DNA of 64,000 bases from the NCBI GenBank assembly GCA_963970005.1, contig CAXAMN010023295.1:650378-714377 (forward strand). The letters are read 5' to 3'. The translations under genes and the position numbers were made by a program. The notes under the pieces are model-generated. The model saw only the letters and a list, made by a program, of their open reading frames with translations. It did no database searches and was not told the origin of the DNA. This stretch comes from Durusdinium trenchii (Eukaryota; Sar; Dinophyceae; Suessiales; Symbiodiniaceae). Of this stretch, positions 32,524 through 42,979 are shown piece by piece (position 1 is the first letter of the stretch; every line of letters begins with the position of its first letter).

Positions 32524-34209
32524 CTAGGACTGACCGGTGTCCGTGTTGGGCTGAGCCGCCTTTGCCTTCGGGAACCTGCCCTTTCGCTTTGGATTTGTCT
32601 GACTTGTGTTTGGTGATTGCTGTGCACCGGGCTTCTGATGTGTCAGCTCCTGCCTTTTTGTCTGTATGTAGTCCATCTCTTTGGAGTAGGCCAAAGCAAC
32701 AGTGGTCCACTGCTGAGGAGCCAAGGACGAGAAGCTCTTTGCTCGAGGGTCGAAGCTCTGGTTGCGATAGCTCCAGAGCTGAGAAGGAGGTTCTTCGAGC
32801 AACATCATCCGGTATGCCAACTCCCATCGGTTCCCATCCAGATTTGCCTGGTCCACACCAACCATGAGGAGGGCCAGGTAGTCCCTTGCTCCATTTAGAT
32901 CCGAGTGGACAAGAGCATCGCAGATGTGCGCAAGGGCATACTGGATCAACCCCAACTCTTTGAACTGTCCGTAGCCGCCGAACCGTTCCAAATACTGAAT
33001 CATCGAGAAATCCGTAGATGCGACCTCCTCGACCGAGCTGGGTTTGGGACTTGCCGGCTTCAGACGCTTCGCAGCATTTTGCAGCACAGCAAGATAGAAA
33101 TTGCCTGACTTCATGGCCAACTCCTTCTGCAGCTTTTCGCGACCAACCGAGCCTCTCGTTCCTAACGAGCCGCTGGATGAGGAGCCCTGCCCGTCGAGAA
33201 GTGGATCGCCAGCCTGTTGCATATGAGATACCAATGTCATCAAGGCCTTGCTTTGTTCCAACATTGCCCTGGCAAACGGGTCCGCTGATGCTAAGGGGCT
33301 CATCTCCTCTGCTTGCTCCTGCGGCTTCACGTTGCCATCTAGCCCAGAAGTGATGGTAGGACGAGGGATCACTGCAGGCTCCAGAACTTTCGTACGAGGA
33401 GGACGACCCATCATCTTGGCAAAGTTTGCCGCCCCCTGAACAGCCTGAGAAATCGGCAACTGAGTAGGGCGAACTGGAGGCACTTCTTGCCGCTGCTCCA
33501 CCGCAGTCTGCAGCTCTTGTTGGCCCTTCTTCAAATCCGAGATCTGATCGACCATGCTGGGGATGAGTTCCATGAGGGAGTTCAGCTGCTCCGATAGGGC
33601 GGCAGTGGTCACCCGCTTCTTTCCAGCCTCTTTTGGCTTTTGATGAACGGGCGAGGGATCTGGAGTGATACCCCTGTCCCGAGGAGGCAGAGGAGCTGCT
33701 GTTGCCCCCCCTTCCTGCTGCGCCTCTCCCTCTTCCGCGGAGTAGAAAGCCGCCCGCTGACTTGCATGGCCTGTAATCCAATCTCTGGTCATTTCTACAA
33801 GGACAGCCGGGTCTGGGATGATGTCGAGGTCCTCGCCAAAGCCGATCAGCCCTTGGTCCTCTGTCTCTGGAACCAAGGCCAACGGAGTGAGAGCCCTCAA
33901 AGCCTCTGCATGTAAATCCACCACAAAAAGACTGATGTCTGTTCCTGTAGGCTCCATGTCTGATGAGGTCATCCGCACTCCAGCAATCTCCATGTGACAA
34001 TGTGGACCAACTACATCGTCCTCGCTTGGATCTACTGGTAGGGTTCCAGCGGGGATCAAGGCGGATGGCACTGCAACCAACATGCCCCCCCCTGCAGATG
34101 ACCTCTTCATAACCACAAGGCACTGCACAAGGAGGGGATCTGGTGGCCAGAACAAACGGAAGAGCTCCACATTGTCCTCCACCAAGGTTGCCACTGTATC
34201 TAATTCCAT
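32524..34209 (-). CDS. gag-like ORF of the DIRS-like element (561 aa)
   Basis: The start ATG at 34209-34207 overlaps the stop of the preceding ORF by 10 nt, and the stop is TAG at 32524. The first half is acidic and proline-rich with a short coiled coil (ALSEQLNSLMELIPSMVDQI). The second half has a compact helical region (YLERFGGYGQFKELGLIQYA, then ALAHICDALVHSDLNGARDY) that looks like a capsid-type fold by position and composition. The C-terminus is basic and Gln-rich (NPKRKGRFPKAKAAQP). There is no zinc knuckle. The role is inferred from its place directly before pol. Confidence 0.75.
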   Translation of the reverse strand: MELDTVATLVEDNVELFRLFWPPDPLLVQCLVVMKRSSAGGGMLVAVPSALIPAGTLPVDPSEDDVVGPHCHMEIAGVRMTSSDMEPTGTDISLFVVDLHAEALRALTPLALVPETEDQGLIGFGEDLDIIPDPAVLVEMTRDWITGHASQRAAFYSAEEGEAQQEGGATAAPLPPRDRGITPDPSPVHQKPKEAGKKRVTTAALSEQLNSLMELIPSMVDQISDLKKGQQELQTAVEQRQEVPPVRPTQLPISQAVQGAANFAKMMGRPPRTKVLEPAVIPRPTITSGLDGNVKPQEQAEEMSPLASADPFARAMLEQSKALMTLVSHMQQAGDPLLDGQGSSSSGSLGTRGSVGREKLQKELAMKSGNFYLAVLQNAAKRLKPASPKPSSVEEVASTDFSMIQYLERFGGYGQFKELGLIQYALAHICDALVHSDLNGARDYLALLMVGVDQANLDGNRWELAYRMMLLEEPPSQLWSYRNQSFDPRAKSFSSLAPQQWTTVALAYSKEMDYIQTKRQELTHQKPGAQQSPNTSQTNPKRKGRFPKAKAAQPNTDTGQS

Positions 34210-34778
34210 TTGTACACCTTCTCAGGGTATGGGATGCCCACACCCAGGCAGTAGACCTTTGCTTCCGCTTTCGAAGCGAAACCGTGGGATAGGCTGCCAC
34301 CCGACCTGAAGTCGCCCAGCAATGCACGGTAATCGCTGGCCTTTTCACAAATGACCGGCTCAACCAGTCCCTCGGCCTTGACGACCACGTAGGTAGTGTT
34401 GGCGAGATCGCAAGGGGATGACGGCCTTGGCTTGCCCACACGACCTTCGAGGGCGAACCTGCACCAGTATCCAGCAGACCAAGCCCTCTCTGCCCTCTGT
34501 TTGAAGGAAAGCCTCCCTCCGCGAAGGTTAGCACAAAGGCGAAGAGCTTCAGGAGAAAGATCAGGGATCTCACCTGCAAGGGAGTTGTAGGTCGAAGAGC
34601 TCGAGTGCGTCCTTGCCGGACTTGATTCCCTCGGGGGCGCGTTGACCAATTCAAAGCTATCAACGGAGCCGTGGCGCTTTCCTCCTTCCAGCTCGCCCAC
34701 CTTCCTCTCCAAGATGTCCACCCGTAACACCAGTTGTTGAACTTGAAGCCTCAGGAGTTCAACAGCCGAGTCACTCAT
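34200..34778 (-). CDS. second ORF of the DIRS-like element (192 aa), unknown function
   Basis: Its ATG (34778-34776) overlaps the stop of the 101-aa ORF by 8 nt (ATGAGTGA). It opens with a leucine-zipper-like coiled coil (VELLRLQVQQLVLRVDILE), then a Ser-rich stretch, then a small globular domain (AERAWSAGYWCRFALEGRVG). No family is recognised. The tight overlaps on both sides suggest coupled translation of the set. Confidence 0.7.
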   Translation of the reverse strand: MSDSAVELLRLQVQQLVLRVDILERKVGELEGGKRHGSVDSFELVNAPPRESSPARTHSSSSTYNSLAGEIPDLSPEALRLCANLRGGRLSFKQRAERAWSAGYWCRFALEGRVGKPRPSSPCDLANTTYVVVKAEGLVEPVICEKASDYRALLGDFRSGGSLSHGFASKAEAKVYCLGVGIPYPEKVYKWN

Positions 34779-35076
34779 GCAAATACGCTAGGATGCGATC
34801 CGCACCCGGTGAGAGGCCTCCAGAGGGCCTTGGCCGATGAGCCTCAGGAGGATCAAGGGCAGAAGGACAGGAGAGGATCCCCAGCTTGAGGGCCAGGAGA
34901 ACAGAGAGGGCGAATCCTGAAAGGATGCCAAGAGCAAACCCAGCCAGCAAGGCCAGGCAAAGGGACCAGGCCGAAGATGGCCCGCAGTGATAAGGGCACG
35001 CGAGCCCCCACCAGTTGCTCTCCAAGCCAGACCTAAGTAGCCCCAGTACGGAGCTAACCGAAAAGGCTGCGGGCAT
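34771..35076 (-). CDS. small membrane-protein ORF at the 5' end of the DIRS-like element (101 aa)
   Basis: A long hydrophobic run (WSLCLALLAGFALGILSGFA continuing LSVLLALKLGIL) would span the membrane once or twice. It is followed by a proline-rich tail. Its stop overlaps the next ORF's start by 8 nt, which argues that it belongs to the element and is translated. A membrane ORF is not a standard part of DIRS or Ngaro elements. Confidence 0.55.
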   Translation of the reverse strand: MPAAFSVSSVLGLLRSGLESNWWGLACPYHCGPSSAWSLCLALLAGFALGILSGFALSVLLALKLGILSCPSALDPPEAHRPRPSGGLSPGADRILAYLHE

Positions 35077-37669
35077 CGAACCTTGAGCCCCGGCGAAAAA
35101 GCTTGCTCATGCTCCTATTGTCAAGGTGTCAAGACCTCCGTGCCCACTCCTCTTCATACCTGTTCCTTCATCTCCAGCTGTTTTCTGCTTTTCACGTGCT
35201 CAACTCCGAGGCCAAGCACTACCGGGACCGAAGTAAAGCGCTGCCTCAGATCGCCGATGTCCGTCCCGTTGGGATAATTCCTTTGGGACCCCCTCGTTCA
35301 GGGGCCCTGAGAGGGCAATGTTTGGAACTGGTGGTTCCCACTTCGCTACCGGCGGCACGTGCCAGAAATCTTGGGGACCAACCAAGCGTGGGGGAAGGGC
35401 GCGCGAATTCTGTGTCGCTCAAAGTCGGCAACACATGACAGCAGCCCATGGCCCAGGCCACTCGCCACTGGTCTCAGCCCCAGACGGAGAGATGGGGGCT
35501 GTGCCTAGCCCGATTCAGATTATGTGACAGATCACATTCACTCAGGACATGAGACAACATATGTCAAAACAACACTACTTAAGCGCTGGTGGGAGAGGTG
35601 TCATGGTGCTGCCTTATACACAAGATTTCGTTACGCAATCAGGGAGTTTGTATGCATGAGTTTACATCATCTCACTATATCTCACTTGTGTAAGCATCAA
35701 CCATTCACAGCAAATATCAGCAAATCGAGGGCCGCACACTCGCGCAGTGGCCTTGACTTGCCTCAGCTTGACATGTGACATGTATTGACAAAAGGCAACC
35801 TGACAGAGGAGCAAACGCATCTAAGCTGTCAGCATGCGACAATCAAGGAACAAACAAGTGTATACACTATACACCACTATGAGACCCCGTTTTGACTGAG
35901 TCTGAGTGTGCGCAGTGTGCGCCATCTCTTTCAACGACCATGGCGAACGCATAACATCTCCAGCATTGAAATCATCAACTGGTGCAGGCCACTCCATTTT
36001 TACGGCTCACGCGTGGGTTTAGGAGGCTGTTCACCCCCAGATGTTCGCCCAGGGGGAGGTGAACAGGGTCCCGTGGGTGAGCCCAACCCCAGTGGACCGG
36101 TGGAGCTTCGGCACTGAGATTCGCAGCCTGAGACATCCTGAGGCTCCCCACCAGGGCTTGAGGGTACGCCCTTGAAGGATCCTGAGGCCACGGAGGCTCC
36201 AAAGGAAAGACCGCCACGTTCCTGGTTCCTTTGGGGGCGGGGGCCAAAAATAGCCAAGAAAAGGGCCTTTGAACTGGCCTTTGGTGGTGTTGGTCTTCAG
36301 TTCCATTGCGGTCTCAAGCACCATAAATGATGCCGCCAGCTGGCGGCAAGCATGCTTTGGTCGACCGAGATGCAACAAAATGATACAAAATGCATCTTCA
36401 AAGCCGTCTTCCCCGTCTGTTCCTTCTTCCTTCTTGGAGGGCCTGTTCAAGGTCTCATGTTCGTCTAGGTGGAAACTGTGGAAACCACACTGCAAGTAAC
36501 GAGATCCGAGGCCTGGGCCTCGAGGTTGGCCAGAGGTCCCAGGGTCACTGACCAATCAGATCCGATCAGTGGATCTTTGTCCATGTGAAAGCTACTGAGA
36601 TCGACGGAAGTCCGGACCGGTCACTTTGGACTCTGGTGGTCCCCACGCTGTGGCGAGCTGGAAATGAATCCAGGAGGCGGTGGTGGAACCTCAATGATCA
36701 TCTCAAGAGATGCTCTCAACACATGGTCTTTCAGCAGGAAACCTGAATCATCTGGGTCCAACCCCTGAGATTTTATGGATTTTGCACACCGGCCACGCTC
36801 AACTCACAGCGTTGGGGCAGTGGAGCGTGGGGCCAAGGTCCAAACCACTGGAGGTGCGACAGTCAGGCTCCCGCTCCTGGCTAGCTGAGGAGGGAACAAA
36901 CGGACCTTGCTCTAAAAGCGATTGTTTTGCGTGCATCCTACCCTCCATTGGCCAACAGGAGAACTGTCAGTCCTACAGTACATACAGGACTTGAGGTGGA
37001 AAATGGTTCCTTCGGTCGTGAATGCCTTGCCTGTAGTTTGTTTGTCCCTCACTTGTGCATGAAATCTGGATCAAAGATGATCAAGGGGTCTCAGTTTGTC
37101 TGACCAAAGGGCAGGTGTCTCGTCCTGTTCTAAGGGGAATGCGCCATAGATCGCCATAGGTTCCGTCTTCGAATTTGTTCGATATTGTTCCGTGTTCAGC
37201 CAAGGTGCACATAAACGGTGCCTCGGTTCCCTGAGGAATCAAAGCGTAAGGCCCTTCCATCTCCATCAACTGGTCTGAATGGCAAGCTACATCAGCTACG
37301 CACAGCTACATCAGCTACGCTGCTCTGATCTTCAGCTTCAGCTTCGCAAAAAAGCTGGCAGGAAGCACGGACGGGCAGGAGGCTTCACCTGACCGAGGGG
37401 ATAGACATCAAAGGGACGATGGCCGGCCAGTCATCCTGAGGTCCCAAGATCCCCACCCACAGAAACAAGTGGCCAAATAGCTATCGATATCAGGTGCTAT
37501 CACTTATATACAAGACTAAGCAACTCAAAAACAACCAATCATCTGATCACACACAAATCACTTCAAGATCCTCCAACCAAATCCACCTCTTTCCTCCACC
37601 TCACCTGCCACGACTCACCTAATTAGTCACGACTCACCTCACACCAACATACACCAACCGTCTATGAGT
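35077..37669. other. 5' flank of the DIRS-like element and intergenic DNA
   Basis: The first few hundred bases are GC-rich and could be the leader and terminal repeat of the element, but I found no matching copy at its other end. Further right I see no gene. Near 37286-37318 gctacatcagctacgc is repeated in tandem. The 174-codon minus-strand ORF at 36031-36555 has no domain. Confidence 0.4.
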
Positions 37670-38814
37670 TCAGTTCGATGAGCTCAGAAGCTGATCGCCT
37701 GCATCGGTTGCAAGACCCTCATCTTCGTGGGCTCCGAGAGCGGCGGTGTGAAGGTCAGCAGCGTCTCGGACCGTCGGAAACCGGCCGGTCCGGCCGGCCG
37801 GAGGTGGCTCCGAAAGGGAGGGGCACTGACGAGGTTCGCCAGAGGAGAAAACCAGTAGCAGAGTGCTCCCGCAATGGGACGAGGCACCTCCAAGAAACAA
37901 CAAGACGAGTTCGTGCAGTTCGTGGCGCTCCAGACTCCTGCAAACTAAAAACCGGGAGGCAACATGAGGCCACCAACACGTCCATCAAATTCCATGTCCT
38001 GCACGCATGTAAACCTCCAAGCGCCGCCGACCGATCCATCCACGTATCGAGCGCTTTGATCCGCCTCTTGGTCCAGCTTTGGGACTTCCTCTCTCATCTT
38101 TGCCAACTGCCTGGCACGAGCTCCCAGCTCCATAGCGACATGGAGGATCTCAGTTGGAGAAGCTGAACATCTTCGAAGTGTGTTGCCCTTCAAGCCCAGG
38201 TGATCTAGCTCACTTCGGCAGCTGCGATCTGCCGTGCACGGAAGAGCCTCTGGATTCCCTTCAAAAGCTCAAGGTAGGTGCAGTTGTTCCTGGCACGATA
38301 TCCAGCAGCCCCACACACAGGACCAAAATGCGGACCACTTACAAGAAACATTCCAGCATGAACCATCGTCGCACCCTGGCCCACACGAACCATCCTATCA
38401 CTCATGCTACATGATCATCATGATCCGACGATTCCTACGATCAGAGCTGACAAAAATCCAACAAATATCCAACCCCAGCACTGCCAGCGCTGCGAATTTG
38501 GGCAGGTCTTCTGGTTCCCAGCGCTCGTGTGTATAGCACGTCCGCGGCTCACGCTGGCTCCCCTACCTGAGCTCTTTCAAGGCCTCGATGAAGCACCAGG
38601 AGAGAACTCCGTGCCTCGGGTGGCGACCTAGTGAGCTCACCCACAGATTTGGCCAAAAATATGGCCAAATGGTCCCCCCAAAAGCATTCTTTTTGCAAGC
38701 TGCCAGCATTTGGGGGGGCAATCTGCTGGGTCACCTCGGGCAAACCTGAGCGACAGACTGCTTCTTCTCTTCGCCTGCACCTTGGGGCAACAACCGCATT
38801 TCGACAGCATTCAT
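37670..38814 (-). CDS. small helical protein, six exons, unknown function
   Basis: The exons join in phase: 38814-38746 (starting MNAVEMRLLPQG), 38614-38567 (SSLLVLHRGLERAQ), 38267-38214 (LLKGIQRLFRARQIAAAE), 38148-38015 (VAMELGARARQLAKMREEV, then PKLDQEADQSARYVDG), 37937-37888 (SLERHELHELVLLFLG) and 37731-37670 (HEDEGLATDAGDQLL, ending at TGA). Every donor is GT and every acceptor is AG. The product is about 140 residues, nearly all helical, with an acidic end. It would suit a subunit of a coiled-coil complex, but I recognise no family. The Met at 38814 is the first in the open exon; an upstream exon cannot be excluded. Confidence 0.6.
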
Positions 38815-40980
38815 AGCTCAGAACCTGCATACAAAGGCAATCAATTGGTGATCTGGAGATATCTAAAGGACATAGAGTCATAGAGGGCATTCAAGGTCCT
38901 GCGTTGAGAACTTCAGATAATTTGAGTCTCTTTGAGCAACTTGTTCTCATGGGCCCTGGAAGCCCCTCAGGCTCACATGACCTGAATGCTCAAGGTTTAC
39001 CAACCTGCTGGTGGTTGCCCAGGCAAGAACATCACTGGACGTGCCTTTGAGATTGGAACCCAGTCCAAGCCGCTGCTTTCTGCGAATATCAGCATCATGA
39101 GCGTATCATGAGCATATCAGCAAGCCAAAACAGCTCTAGGATGCTCTGGGGGTCTTCTAATTTAGGGGAGTCCCCTGCCGTCACACTTGAGCTCAGATGC
39201 TCCAGGTAGCCTCTGACGCCGTAACCTCATGCCACAGAGCGGGAGGACTGGGCAGTTACTGCGAAACTTCGCTGCGCATGTTTTACTTTACTGTTTCTGC
39301 TCACAAAGGAGGTTTCACGCTTGTCGACTGATCCCCCTCAAAAGTGCCAGATAGGGACGAGTACTGGGACGAGTATAACCAAACACAAGGCTGCATCCTC
39401 CGCACCTGCAACTCGATAGCTGTCTGCCCAAAAGCGGCCGCCTTAGTTTGGGTGAATCATGGTGAATCGGAGCATTTAAAACACCAGGAGGCCATGTATT
39501 CAGAGCATGCGCGTGTGCGGGGTATGTGTGTGAGTGTGAAGCTCCAAGCACCTTTGACAAAGGATTGCACCGGTCAAGAACAATGGCATCCAGGACTTAG
39601 TCGCAGTGAGTTCTTGGGGCTCTTCCAATTTTTGACAAGGAAAAGACATGAATTCTACTGATTCTACTCATGGCATTGATGGCGTCAAGACCTAGGGTGC
39701 CAGTTCACATCTTTCGTGCAATACATCTTGACCCGGTGGCAACGTCGAGAGCATTGCCCACTGCCTGGCAGCCTAGATTCAACAATTTGAACCAATTCTT
39801 ATAATTAGTGGATGGAGAGGATAGCACAATCCTCAAAAGGTGGCTCATAGGATCTAAAAGACACGTAGGGCTTTGTGCGAAACCCTGTATTTGGGTGGAG
39901 CGAATCACACCTGCTTTCAGGTGGTCCCTCCTCTTGTTGCTTCGAAGCGTAGACATGGACCCGCACGCGAAACCCGAATTCTGTGCGCCGTGACTGAGAA
40001 GCAAAATGCCACCGGGTTTGCACGAGACATAGCCTCAGCCGCTTCGAAAAGAAGATGTGCAGGAGCAAAAGTAGTGGATGGCAATGGACATGGGACGGAA
40101 TGAACGCCTAATGGAGTCCCTTCTATGAACATCGTGGGTCCGTTTGCAAGTCAGAAACTTTTAATATTCAGAGGCGACGTGACAATCCACAAGGCTTACA
40201 CTTATAGTATTATATAGTATATTTTAGTATCATTAAAGCAGTCTTCCACAAGACCAGCCAGATTCAGATCCTCCCAGTCTTCCAAAAACCAAATCGGGGA
40301 CGATCGTGAGAGGTGTGTTCTCTGTGCGGCCGCACTGGGCGCGTTGGGAAGCGTCCTCTTGTGGGATTCTGCACTTCCATGGTCGGTTGGAACCGAGGAC
40401 GTGCCTTCACCTGGAGGGCGAACGGCCGAACCCCGGCCTTCGAAAGAACACCCGGCTTGGAATCCGAGTGGCTTGGAGCTTACGGCCAAACATGTGATAA
40501 CATGTGTTTAGAAACGCAAATGTGTAGAATTTCTTCCGGCAAAGGCTAGTTAGCGGCTAGTTGTCTGCATGTGCCCCCCCGCAGGATGAATTCTTTCTTC
40601 CAGTGGTGCGAGTGTGCAAAACAAATCCCATCAGACCCAATGAATACTCCTGAGATCCCGACATGGGATGTCTTTGGTCGAATCCATCGAGGGTTTTTGA
40701 ACGGTCTCAGCTGATGGGCCTGTTTCAATCCTCCAACATCAGCTGAGTGCGTCGACCCACAATTCGGGTCAAGCACAGCCGTCGTTCGACGATCGAAACG
40801 CGAGGGCGATGGGAAGGCGGCATCGACTTCCCTGAAGTCCTTCATATCCATTCACCGAAACGAAAACAGAAGTCTCATTGATGGTCAGCCGGATATGTTC
40901 TAAGTGACATCCACACAAGGAGGATGCTTCCTTTTCTGATCCCAGGGTGACAGCTGGGCCGAGAGCAGCTCAACCCTGTA
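38815..40980. other. no gene recognised
   Basis: Scattered short ORFs on both strands show no domain and no coherent splice chain. Confidence 0.4.
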
Positions 40981-41029
40981 ATTACCTAACAAAGACCGCA
41001 TGCGGAATTGCGCAGAACTTGCCTGTCTG

Positions 41030-41400
41030 GAGCTTTCATCCAGCCAGATTTCTCGTTTGTGGGTCGAAAGCCTCAGCTTCGGCTTACACAACTGCGTTGG
41101 AAAGCAACCCAGAGGTTGGGTTGATGAGATGTCAAAGTCGAAGAATTTGGTAAAACCGCCCCACCCCCAAAAGAACCATCTTGAAGTCCGACATGAACCC
41201 TGACCATCCATTGCCTGACTCTCATGCCCCGCAAGCATCCACAAGCTCTCTGTCTGAACTCTTGCGTCCGCTAAACTTCTCATCAGCTTCCTTCTGCTGT
41301 GCTGGATCCTCAAGGCCCCCACTCCACTCTCTCTGTGTGACTCACCTGGTAACATCAAAGTGGACTTCTGAAACTAAAAGGTCAGCATCCAAGTTTTGTG
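41030..41400 (-). CDS. candidate exons, unknown protein
   Basis: Three pieces fit together on the minus strand. An exon ending VSEVHFDVT meets a GTGAGT donor near 41350. The second holds LEDPAQQKEADEKFSGRKSS (about 41235-41315). The third reads LRLSTHKREIWLDESSRQ (about 41030-41090) and reaches a stop just after the next join. Phases agree if GC donors are allowed. No family is recognised and the chain is short, so it may be chance. Confidence 0.3.
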
Positions 41401-41563
41401 ACGCTGCTCGGGTTGGCCAACCGCGCCTTCATCCCACCTGAGCACCAAAACCGATTCTGTCGGCAGAGCGGCCCAAACGATGGAGGCGGCGCACGGGGGT
41501 TGGAACAGAATTTTTTTGAGCTTCATGGAGCCGGTGCAGTAGCTTCAAATACCATGCAGTATT

Positions 41564-41676
41564 ACACCTGGGAAGATTAACATGGAACCTGAAAATGGAC
41601 CTTTGGAAGATTTTGGAAGACTACTTTGATCTATAACCCAGTGGTTTTCAGGTTCTATGTTAATCTTCCCGGGTGT
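41564..41676. repeat. inverted repeat, 32-bp arms
   Basis: The arms at 41564-41595 and 41645-41676 are reverse complements with two mismatches, around a 49-bp spacer. The whole unit is 113 bp and could be a small inverted-repeat element or an introner-like insertion. The sequences just outside do not show a clear target duplication. Confidence 0.85.
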
Positions 41677-42253
41677 ATATCTTGTTGTTGCACTAGCATA
41701 CACTCGCAACACAAGGGTCCGTCTTTGCCCAGCGAATGTTGGTCTACACTCCCCAAAGCTCCTTCATGCACTGTCATGTCATGTTCCTAGCGCTGGCTTG
41801 ATGAAAGGATGAAACATCCCTTACAGGTCTGCCTACGCGAGTGAGCACTTCAAACCTGAGCATGCAGCAATAGGTTGAGGCCTTCAGACCGGCAATGAGT
41901 TCTCCATTCAGAGTACCAGACCTGAACCATTCAGTGCGGCAGACAAATACTGCGGTGCTGTCCGACGCTTCGAAGTGCTGCATTTGGGAGGGTCATTGGC
42001 TCGGAAGGTACAAGGGTCTTCTCTCTGAGCGTTGATCGAGCCCTTCCAGTGACGAGTCGTGTCAATGCGACCAAGCCCCTCACACATCTGTGATTGAAGT
42101 CGCGTGGTCGCAGTCCTGCGCACACGTACTTATCTTGGCGACCTGATGATCTGTCTTCACCACGCGTGAGAACCAAGCGAGATGCAAAATACTGGAGTCA
42201 CTTGAGTGAGAAGAAGGACATGTCGTGGAAGAAGAAATCCAAATGGGATAGAG

Positions 42254-42360
42254 CGAGAGAAAAAGAGACAGAGAGAGAGAGAGAGAGACAGAGAGACAGA
42301 GAGAGAGAGAGAGGGAACACAATGAAGGAACTCTAGTCACAACTGACAGATTATAATACA

Positions 42361-42393
<33 letters not shown>
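42254..42393. repeat. (GA)n and (TA)n/(TG)n microsatellites
   Basis: A (GA)n tract with a few CA interruptions spans about 42262-42313. A (TA)n run at about 42360-42378 is followed directly by (TG)n at about 42379-42393. The 80-codon ORF across the first tract is a composition artefact. Confidence 0.9.
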
Positions 42394-42394
<1 letters not shown>

Positions 42395-42462
42395 TTGCAT
42401 ATGTACAAATGCACCCCATCCTCAGCCTCCCCCCCGCTGTCCATCACAATGGTCACAGAAGC

Positions 42463-42840
42463 ATGGTGTGGAACGCCACCCAACAAGTCATGAATCTCAG
42501 TGCCAACCTCAGATCAATCATCTCAGATATTGAGCACAAATCTAAGAAACTGGCTGCACGTCAGCTCTGCCAAACTTTGGACCGCCACAAAACCTGGGAA
42601 CCTGACGATGACCGTGATGTCATTGCCTGGCCCGTCTTGGTAATCGGTTGGCCTTAGTAGAACTGGGGTTTCTTACGAATACAATGAGGCACTGTGAGAG
42701 TACCTATGTCATATATGTCTCATAGGTCCTGGGCAGAATTGCTTCGTCCAGGCCATCGTCGGGCAGGTGGTCCACATCATCAACCTGGCTGCTGCAATCT
42801 ATTGGCACAACCGACGCAAGTCTCACCAGCCTGGAGTCCA
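42463..42840 (+). CDS. candidate two-exon gene on the plus strand
   Basis: The first exon, 42463-42639, starts with ATG, has 59 codons (MNLSANLRSIISDIEHKSKK) and ends at a GTAATC donor in phase 0. A second exon after an AG near 42738 reads NCFVQAIVGQVVHIINLAAA with strongly C/G-ending codons and would be a membrane-type helix. A different acceptor at 42725 gives another open frame to a TGA at 42972. The minus strand is also open here with an acidic frame (VDDVDHLPDDGLDEAILPR), so even the strand is uncertain. No family is recognised. Confidence 0.3.
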
Positions 42841-42979
42841 TAGCCGGAAAACGAGAAGAAACATACGTCACCTGGGTGGATGTTTGCAGCATCAACCAGA
42901 GTCGGGAGGGAAAAACGACAACAATATACAGATTGGGAAGGCTTGTTGGAATCTCTACAATCGCATCAGTATGACATCA

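Larger units (their letters stand above)
27563..35076 (-). mobile_element. tyrosine-recombinase (DIRS-like) retrotransposon
   Basis: The element has no LTRs and no DDE integrase. Its pol combines RT, RNase H and a tyrosine recombinase, which defines the DIRS/Ngaro/PAT group, and it carries a methyltransferase-like domain, as DIRS elements do. Four ORFs without introns (34771-35076, 34200-34778, 32524-34209 and pol) follow one another with small overlaps. All are open, so the copy is young or constrained. The stated limits are those of the ORFs. I could not find the terminal inverted or split direct repeats that should bound it. The left end runs into the assembly gap at 27528, and the right non-coding part may reach into 35077-35530. 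Confidence 0.88.

Noticed and set aside
27563..34663. A single 2,366-residue protein
   Set aside because: The first 710 or so residues lie in a shadow frame of two better ORFs (34200-34778 and 32524-34209) and are low-complexity Gly/Arg/Ser. Recognisable pol motifs begin only after about 32350.
37690..37755. Plus-strand exon reading KLIACIGCKTLIFVGSESGG
   Set aside because: It looks plausible alone, but the minus strand at the same place completes a six-exon chain with a stop codon, which explains the sequence better.
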